Positions 38,452-43,246 of a stretch of DNA of 43,246 nt are shown piece by piece (positions within the stretch are counted from its first letter, which is position 1; each line of letters opens with the position of its first letter). The DNA is taken from positions 1-43,246 of the forward strand of contig ONJR01000209.1 in the NCBI GenBank assembly GCA_900318195.1, given 5' to 3'. The position numbers and the translations under genes are program-made. This DNA comes from an uncultured Planctomycetota bacterium (lineage in GTDB: Bacteria; Planctomycetota; Planctomycetia; Pirellulales; Thermoguttaceae). Under the pieces are notes generated by a model. That model saw only the letters and a list, made by a program, of their open reading frames with translations, ran no database searches and was not told the DNA's origin.

Positions 38452-39825
38452 GTGTCCAATACTGAAAAAACTCAAGTCAAGAAGATAATCGAACCACGTA
38501 CGCTGAAGGGGTTTCGCGATTTCATACCGGAAGCAATGATTCCGCGCGAAAAGCTCATTGAGCGCGTGACGAACGTTTACCGAAGTTATGGATTTTGTCC
38601 TATCGACACGCCGGTTCTCGAATACCTCGAGATCCTTATGGGCAAAGGCAGCGAAGAAACAGATAAACAACTCTATCGTTTTAAGGATTCTGGCGGTCGC
38701 GAGGTTGGCATGCGTTTCGATCTTACGGTGCCGTTTGCGCGGTTTGCCGCGCAACATTTCGCCGAGCTCGGAGTCCCATTTAAGCGGTATCACCTTGCCA
38801 AGGTCTGGCGTGGTGAGAATACGCAGGCGGGTCGCTATCGAGAATTCATGCAATGCGATTTCGATACGATCGGTACGACAAGCGTTGTTTCTGATATAGA
38901 GACGGCGTTCGTAATTAACGATATTCTTGAAAAGGTTGATCTTCGTACGGACGATGCTTTTACCAAGTTTAAGGTGCACGTCAACAGTCGTAAAATCCTC
39001 AACGGCGCCCTCGAGAAGCTCGGACTTAGCGAGCAAGCGACGCCGGTCTTGCGCGCGCTCGATAAGTTAGCGAAGATAGGCGCCGACGCCGTTGTTGCCG
39101 AAATGGCGGAGACGGCTGGCGCCACGGAAGAGCAAGCGCGCTCAATTTTGGAGATAGCTTGTGCGATGGGCGCGAATGTTGAAATTCTTGAGCGCTTGGA
39201 AGCTGCGTTGCAAGGTAGCGAACTGGGGTTACAGGGCGTTGCAGAGTTGCGTCAAATTCTCGACGCAACTCGAGAAGCCGGAATTCCGACAGAGCGGTTC
39301 CTCGTCGACGTTTCCATAGCGCGAGGTCTAGACTACTACACAGGCACAATCTTCGAGACCTTTTTGGACGAAATTCCTCAACTAGGCAGCGTCTGCAGTG
39401 GCGGTCGATACGATAATCTCGCCGAGTTGTATACTAAGCAAAAGTTACCTGGAATTGGCGCTTCGCTTGGACTTGATCGTCTGTTTGCAGGGCTGGAAGA
39501 ACTCGGTATGGTAGAGAAAAAGGCGACGACGGTCGACGTCTTTATCCCTCTTTTCGACGCGCAACTGACAAATCGCTACGTTGCGCTCGGCAGGGGGTTG
39601 CGCCAGCGTGGAATTGGGGTCGAAATTTATCCGGAACCAAAGAAATTGGGACAGCAATTGAAGTATGCGGATAAGAAAGGATTTAAACTTGCGTTAGTGC
39701 TCGGCTCGGACGAGGTCGCGCGTGGAGTCGCCAATCTTAAGGATTTACGCTCCGGCGGTCAGCAAGAAGTTGCGCTGGAACTCGAAGCGCTCGTACGCGC
39801 TATTTACGACGCATTGCAAGCGTAA
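38452..39825 (+). CDS. hisS: Histidyl-tRNA synthetase (457 aa)
   Basis: Charges tRNA-His. GTG start at 38,452 with TAAGG. Class II motifs are present: motif 1 region GFRDFIPEAM, motif 2 with FKRYHLAKVWRGE and REFMQCDFD, and the HisRS-specific RGLDYYTGTIFE. A C-terminal anticodon-binding domain covers about 365-457 (TTVDVFIPLFDAQLTNRYV onward). GGRYDNL and GASLGLDRL are also intact. Length is usual. It is followed 39 bases later by ispH, so the two may be co-transcribed. Confidence 0.95.
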   Translation: MSNTEKTQVKKIIEPRTLKGFRDFIPEAMIPREKLIERVTNVYRSYGFCPIDTPVLEYLEILMGKGSEETDKQLYRFKDSGGREVGMRFDLTVPFARFAAQHFAELGVPFKRYHLAKVWRGENTQAGRYREFMQCDFDTIGTTSVVSDIETAFVINDILEKVDLRTDDAFTKFKVHVNSRKILNGALEKLGLSEQATPVLRALDKLAKIGADAVVAEMAETAGATEEQARSILEIACAMGANVEILERLEAALQGSELGLQGVAELRQILDATREAGIPTERFLVDVSIARGLDYYTGTIFETFLDEIPQLGSVCSGGRYDNLAELYTKQKLPGIGASLGLDRLFAGLEELGMVEKKATTVDVFIPLFDAQLTNRYVALGRGLRQRGIGVEIYPEPKKLGQQLKYADKKGFKLALVLGSDEVARGVANLKDLRSGGQQEVALELEALVRAIYDALQA

Positions 39826-39864
39826 CTAGAGGCGACGCGGCTGCGGATAGAAAGGAGTAGCGGT

Positions 39865-40719
39865 ATGAAAGTAACGTTAGCGGATCCGCGTGGGTTCTGT
39901 GCGGGGGTCAATCGAGCGATCAACATTCTTGCGTCAACAGTCAAGATGGAAGACGAACCGATTTACGCGTACCACGAGATTGTTCATAACGCGTGGGTTG
40001 CTCGCGATTTCCAACGGCGCGGAGTCGTGTTCGTCGAGGCGCTCGACGTCGTGCCTGAGGGCGCCATTCTACTCTTTTCCGCGCACGGGGTCTCTCCCGA
40101 GATTCGTGCGCAAGCGTCTGCGCGGAAATTACGCACGATCGACGCAACTTGTCCGCTCGTACACCGTATTCATATGCAAATCCGTTCCTTCGCAGCGCGC
40201 GGGTATACGATTATCTTTATAGGCAAGCGCGGGCACGACGAGGTGGTCGGCTCATTAGGCGAGGCGCCAGACGCTACAATTCTCGTGTCGACATTGGAAG
40301 AAGCGCAAGCGTTGCAACTTGAACCCCAACGCGCTCAGAAGATCACGTATATGATGCAGACGACGTTGTCTGTAACAGAGGCAAACGCGATCGTCGAAGT
40401 TCTGCGCGCAAAGTTTCCCAAGATTCAGGCGCCGACGCACGACGGGGTCTGCGACGCGACTCAGCGGCGTCAGGAAGTTGTGCGGCGACTCGCGCCTGAG
40501 CACGACGTTGTTATCGTCGTTGGAAGCTCGAATAGCTCCAATAGTAAAAGACTAGCGGAAGTCGCTCGTGAAGTAGGTACGCCCGCGTTTCTGGTTGATC
40601 GTATTGAAGATATACCATGGCGAGAATTAACGCCCGAGTCGAATGTGTTGCTCACTGCCGGTGCGAGCGCGCCGGAAAAGGTAGTGCAAACTGTTGCGCA
40701 GTTTCTCAGGGACGTATGA
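39865..40719 (+). CDS. ispH: 4-hydroxy-3-methylbut-2-enyl diphosphate reductase (284 aa)
   Basis: Last enzyme of the MEP isoprenoid pathway; makes IPP and DMAPP using a [4Fe-4S] cluster. All three cluster cysteines are seen: Cys12 (RGFCAGV), Cys96 (DATCPLV) and Cys196 (DGVCDATQ). Substrate-binding His41, His74 (SAHGV) and His124, catalytic Glu126 (KRGHDEVVG) and the GSSNSSNS loop are also present. ATG at 39,865 follows AAAGGAG. Length is normal. It sits after hisS and is followed by about 300 bases of unannotated DNA. Confidence 0.95.
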   Translation: MKVTLADPRGFCAGVNRAINILASTVKMEDEPIYAYHEIVHNAWVARDFQRRGVVFVEALDVVPEGAILLFSAHGVSPEIRAQASARKLRTIDATCPLVHRIHMQIRSFAARGYTIIFIGKRGHDEVVGSLGEAPDATILVSTLEEAQALQLEPQRAQKITYMMQTTLSVTEANAIVEVLRAKFPKIQAPTHDGVCDATQRRQEVVRRLAPEHDVVIVVGSSNSSNSKRLAEVAREVGTPAFLVDRIEDIPWRELTPESNVLLTAGASAPEKVVQTVAQFLRDV

Positions 40720-41013
40720 CTCGTATTGCTACTTTATTTCGTAACATATCAGTTGAATCAAGTCGGTAATTTACGCGTTTGAGTTTCCCCTAGATTCTGT
40801 TTTTGTCGCCCAATATTGTTCTTGTTTTTGGTTCCATCTCAAATTGCTACCTGAGCCCTTGTGGTGATGCTGGTAGCTCGAGTAAGGGAGTGGTAGCTTC
40901 TCATAGGTAATGCATACATAGAGCGTCTCGTGCAAAACAATCAATCGACCAATTGCTTACATTATGTGCATATTATCCAGATTGTCAAAAGAGATTTCGA
41001 AATTGGTATTCTA
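40720..41013. other. Non-coding gap between ispH and the IS element
   Basis: No gene, RNA or clear terminator is evident. It is AT-richer than the genes to its left. A few TGGTAGCT-type short repeats (near 40,870-40,915) are present, but no structure I can support. It probably is intergenic DNA flanking the insertion. Confidence 0.4.
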
Positions 41014-41937
41014 GAAGTCATTTCATAACCGTTTTATCTCAATCATAATGCATGCAAGGATAACAAAGGCAAAGTAACTTGTAATTAATCTGTCATAACG
41101 AGTCGCAACCCTCCTATAATTCAACAACCAGGAATTAGTACGTTAGACAATCCATCGTTTTTTATAACGAGCGAGTTTTCGACCGTCTTGTATTTTACGT
41201 TTGCAATTTTTGCGGTGCGGGCAGATCAAATCAATACCTCGTTCCTCTTTTAGGCGATTCCGAAGCGCGGCAGAATCAGACGCTCTGTCATATATCAATC
41301 GTTTAATTTTCGTTCGGGGACGACCTGCTCCAACACGTGGAACGCGGATCGTGTCAAGAGTTGATTCTATCAGTTTCGACTCGAGAGGCGTCGCGGAAGA
41401 AAGCTTAATCCCGATCGGTATGCCTCTACCATCTACTGCCACCATAATTTTGTTCCCTTCCCACACTTCATTTTTCTAACTGCGACCCCCTTTTTTAGCG
41501 GGAGCAAAAGTTCCATCCGCGAAAACTTCCTCCCACTTTAAGCGACCCTTAGAATCGAGAATTCCAAGAAAGGTTGGTCAAATATCTCGATCCAAACGTC
41601 TTGCTCCTACTGCTCGGTCATTCGCCTCCAACACGTGCTTCCCGAAGGAAAATGAGACTGCATATCGAATCAGGGAGCTCCTGTGCGGAGGAGCCAGAGA
41701 ATCCCCTCCAAACAAGCACGATTCGGCGCGCGATGTTGACCACCCTTCCTGGATTAGATGGGTTCAGGAAGAAGCGGTTCGATTTTGAGCCATTGTTTAT
41801 CCGTGAGTTCCTTGCCTGTTATGTATACGCGTTTTTTCATAATTCATCCTCCTTCAAAGGGAGGGGAGACTACTTAATTTAGTGGCTCCTGTCAAGATCA
41901 GTCGTTAATAAAATGGGGGAGGTTATGAAATGACTTC
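41014..41937 (-). mobile_element. IS5-family insertion sequence, degenerate (924 bp)
   Basis: The ends are perfect 17-bp inverted repeats: GAAGTCATTTCATAACC at 41,014-41,030 and GGTTATGAAATGACTTC at 41,921-41,937, flanked by TA on both sides (a TA target duplication). It contains one decayed transposase gene. Intact ends with a broken gene mean it could move only if a complete copy elsewhere supplies transposase. Confidence 0.85.
41023..41840 (-). pseudogene. IS5-type transposase pseudogene
   Basis: ATG at 41,840 with GGAGG upstream begins KRVYITGKELTDKQWLKIEP, the IS5 N-terminal pattern. Then come a TAA, an HRAPNRACLEGILWLLRTGA stretch, a TGA, a TAG and a frame change, before the DDE core continues as MVAVDGRGIPIGIKL and LIYDRASDSAALRNRL. 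A TAA replaces the Glu codon after RWIV in the usual RWxVERT motif. RTNSWLLNYRRVATRYDR and a FVILACI end follow. It contains at least five disabling changes, so it is dead. The longest open part is 41,143-41,466. Confidence 0.85.
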
Positions 41938-42109
41938 TAACAGTTCCTCTAGTTTGCGCTGGTTAAAGATTCCCATTATTTATCAACGACAGTTGAATAG
42001 CGAATTACTGTTATTTAGGTCACTGTTTGTCATCGTATGCTAATTAGGTCTGGCTATGTAGTTGTATGACACAATATTTAAAAAACTGTGACTAGACGTT
42101 TTCATGTCG
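41938..42109. other. AT-rich gap, nothing recognised
   Basis: AT-rich DNA between the IS right end and the immunity gene stop. I see no gene, RNA or terminator here. Confidence 0.4.
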
Positions 42110-42583
42110 CTACTTATAGATGTATCCCTTATTTCTTCCGTGTCTATTAGTTGTCGAATGTCGGTTTTCAGGTGATACGACATAGAGAATATCTTCTTCT
42201 ATGCTTGGAAATATCTTGATAAAGTCAGAGTAGGTTGATTTAATAATACTGTATTTATGAATCTCTTCACGAAATATTAAACCGTGAAAGAAATGTAATA
42301 GAAAGGTAAACGCCCCGAGCTGTTCTTGGATTTTATCCAAGTATATTCTGAACTGCTCACTAACTCCCTTCCTTGGCGCACATCTGTCGACAATATGTTC
42401 TGAGCTCAATCCATATGTTACGACGAATGAGCTCCATTTATGATTTCCATTCTGAACGATGGAAGCGATTGAAGTATTGCTCATGTCAATTACGTGAAAC
42501 GGAGAAGGGGAACTATTGGGCTTAAAGATCCTTTTAATGCTTTCTATTTCACAATTGCATGACATAATAATAAAATAACTCAT
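42110..42583 (-). CDS. Putative immunity protein of the adjacent toxin (157 aa)
   Basis: A leftward ORF downstream of, and on the same strand as, the polymorphic toxin, which is the standard place for its immunity gene. It starts MSYFIIMSCNCEIESIKRIF and continues with mixed helix and strand (NHKWSSFVVTYGLSSEH, FTFLLHFFHGLIFREE). No named immunity family is recognised. The DNA is clearly more AT-rich than the chromosome, as often seen for recently acquired immunity genes. No Shine-Dalgarno is clear; a start at the second Met is possible. Confidence 0.55.
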   Translation of the reverse strand: MSYFIIMSCNCEIESIKRIFKPNSSPSPFHVIDMSNTSIASIVQNGNHKWSSFVVTYGLSSEHIVDRCAPRKGVSEQFRIYLDKIQEQLGAFTFLLHFFHGLIFREEIHKYSIIKSTYSDFIKIFPSIEEDILYVVSPENRHSTTNRHGRNKGYIYK

Positions 42584-42710
42584 TTTAATTATAACTGTAT
42601 AAACTCATGGAATATGATTAATTATAACTGCAAGCAGTTGCTGTAATGAATTAAATATGTTATAAAACGATAACAGTTATGATATTAATAAAATCGTGTA
42701 TAGAATGCTG

Positions 42711-43246
42711 TTATAGGAAGTCTCTTGGATCTCTTGGAAAAAAAGCGTGCCTCGTACTTCGGTATTGTCCGTGATAATGCATCTTAAACCAACGAGTAGC
42801 TCCATGTGGTGGATCGAGAATGGGTTTGCCGCCAATTGCCGCATGTTGCAGCTGATTTGCAATTTTCCTTGTGGGAGCAAAGACGTCTTTCCCGTGTCTC
42901 AACCTGTAGATTGCCTGCTGATATGTTAAGGAACGACCGTTAATTAGTGTTTTTTTCGCTTCGTCCCTAGATACCGCATATATTGGTCTTGTGCACCCAT
43001 TATGCACCACGACGTCGTCAAGCGTAACCTGGTACACATGCTCGCCAAAGACCTCAATATTATAAACAACGTGAGGTCCAGGTCTCGGTAGCTTCTGAGT
43101 AACACGCGCCGTCTCTCCGGAGTAGAGCAGCAACCTCTCACCTTGGAGCAACTCGCCCGCCGGCACGAACTCTTCTCGATCGACAGACCAGAACGGATGC
43201 GAATTCGTAACGCCGATCGGCTTGTCTTGCCCTTCGACAGTGAGAT
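42711..43246 (-). CDS. C-terminus of a HINT-domain polymorphic toxin (partial)
   Basis: The frame is open from the window's right edge to a stop at 42,711 (178 codons). Its N-terminal part has the HINT (intein-like autoprotease) end: TVEGQDKPIGVTNSHPFWSV, FVPAGELLQGERL, GPHVVYNIEVFGEHVYQV and VVVHNGC, where the VxHN motif marks autocleavage. After the HNGC comes a variable toxin domain of about 95 residues ending in a conserved-looking HYHGQYRSTRHAFFP segment with histidines and arginines, as in nuclease-type toxins. The exact toxin family is not recognised. A large Rhs- or repeat-type N-terminus should lie to the right of the window. Confidence 0.8.
   Translation of the reverse strand, partial: LTVEGQDKPIGVTNSHPFWSVDREEFVPAGELLQGERLLLYSGETARVTQKLPRPGPHVVYNIEVFGEHVYQVTLDDVVVHNGCTRPIYAVSRDEAKKTLINGRSLTYQQAIYRLRHGKDVFAPTRKIANQLQHAAIGGKPILDPPHGATRWFKMHYHGQYRSTRHAFFPRDPRDFL

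Noticed and set aside
41143..41882. Recoded or programmed-frameshift transposase
   Set aside because: IS1- or IS3-type recoding uses one slip site. Here there are several different stops and a lost Glu codon, which is ordinary decay.
41574..41882. Plus-strand protein-coding gene
   Set aside because: It is antisense to the decayed IS5 transposase and has no ribosome site or recognisable domain.
1..43246. CRISPR array
   Set aside because: No evenly spaced direct repeats with unique spacers were found. The palindromic elements are far apart and lie inside operon junctions.

Overview
The window reads as part of a bacterial chromosome, most likely from the Planctomycetota. The inference rests on a caspase/FGE-sulfatase fusion protein, a stand-alone FGE-sulfatase protein, a HINT-type polymorphic toxin and a GC-rich codon style. 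There is no rRNA or marker phylogeny here to prove it. About 26.3 kb of a tailed-phage (siphovirus-like) prophage fills the left side. Ordinary chromosomal genes follow, and the right edge carries a decayed insertion sequence and a toxin/immunity locus.

Phage control region (1-1,642): leftward early genes (a partial gene at 1-153, a 212-aa protein, and a possible 54-aa protein) diverge from a rightward helix-turn-helix repressor. The two promoters are near-identical mirror images, with two matching dyad operators (TTGTGAA-N4-TTCACAA type).

Cargo (1,870-3,742): a DUF4365-type putative nuclease and a 381-aa unknown partner overlap by 14 bases. They have their own promoter-like sequence and a terminator-like hairpin, and related motifs lie on both sides. 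They look like a phage 'moron', possibly a defence or exclusion module.

Late structural operon (4,186-26,244, all rightward): terminase, small gpW-position protein, portal, prohead protease/scaffold/capsid fusion, beta-helix and fibronectin-III proteins, DUF2190-like protein, a trypsin/thioredoxin/membrane protein, small connector genes, tail terminator, major tail protein, tail-assembly chaperone with a canonical -1 slippery site, HK97-gp10-like protein, tape measure and one distal tail protein. No tail-tip, lysis or integrase gene is seen. The phage DNA ends inside a chromosomal MFS transporter gene whose 3' end is missing.

The most unusual signal is a family of about 120-190-base palindromic elements, seven copies plus one degenerate copy, found only in the late phage operon and all in one orientation. 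Each has imperfect terminal inverted repeats and a long central stem, and sits at a gene or domain boundary. Some copies supply a stop codon at their left end. Three end in a Shine-Dalgarno, a GC hairpin and an ATG, in that order. Others are read through in frame (portal, protease-capsid fusion, trypsin-thioredoxin protein). They look like mobile REPIN/MITE-like elements that act as gene punctuation.

Chromosome (26.3-40.7 kb): truncated MFS transporter, SGNH hydrolase, caspase-FGE-FGE protein, FGE protein, GDP-mannose 4,6-dehydratase, FabH, tRNA-dihydrouridine synthase, an HMGL-like aldolase, HisRS and IspH. Right edge (41.0-43.2 kb): a degenerate IS5-family element with intact 17-bp ends, an AT-rich putative immunity gene and the C-terminus of a HINT polymorphic toxin.
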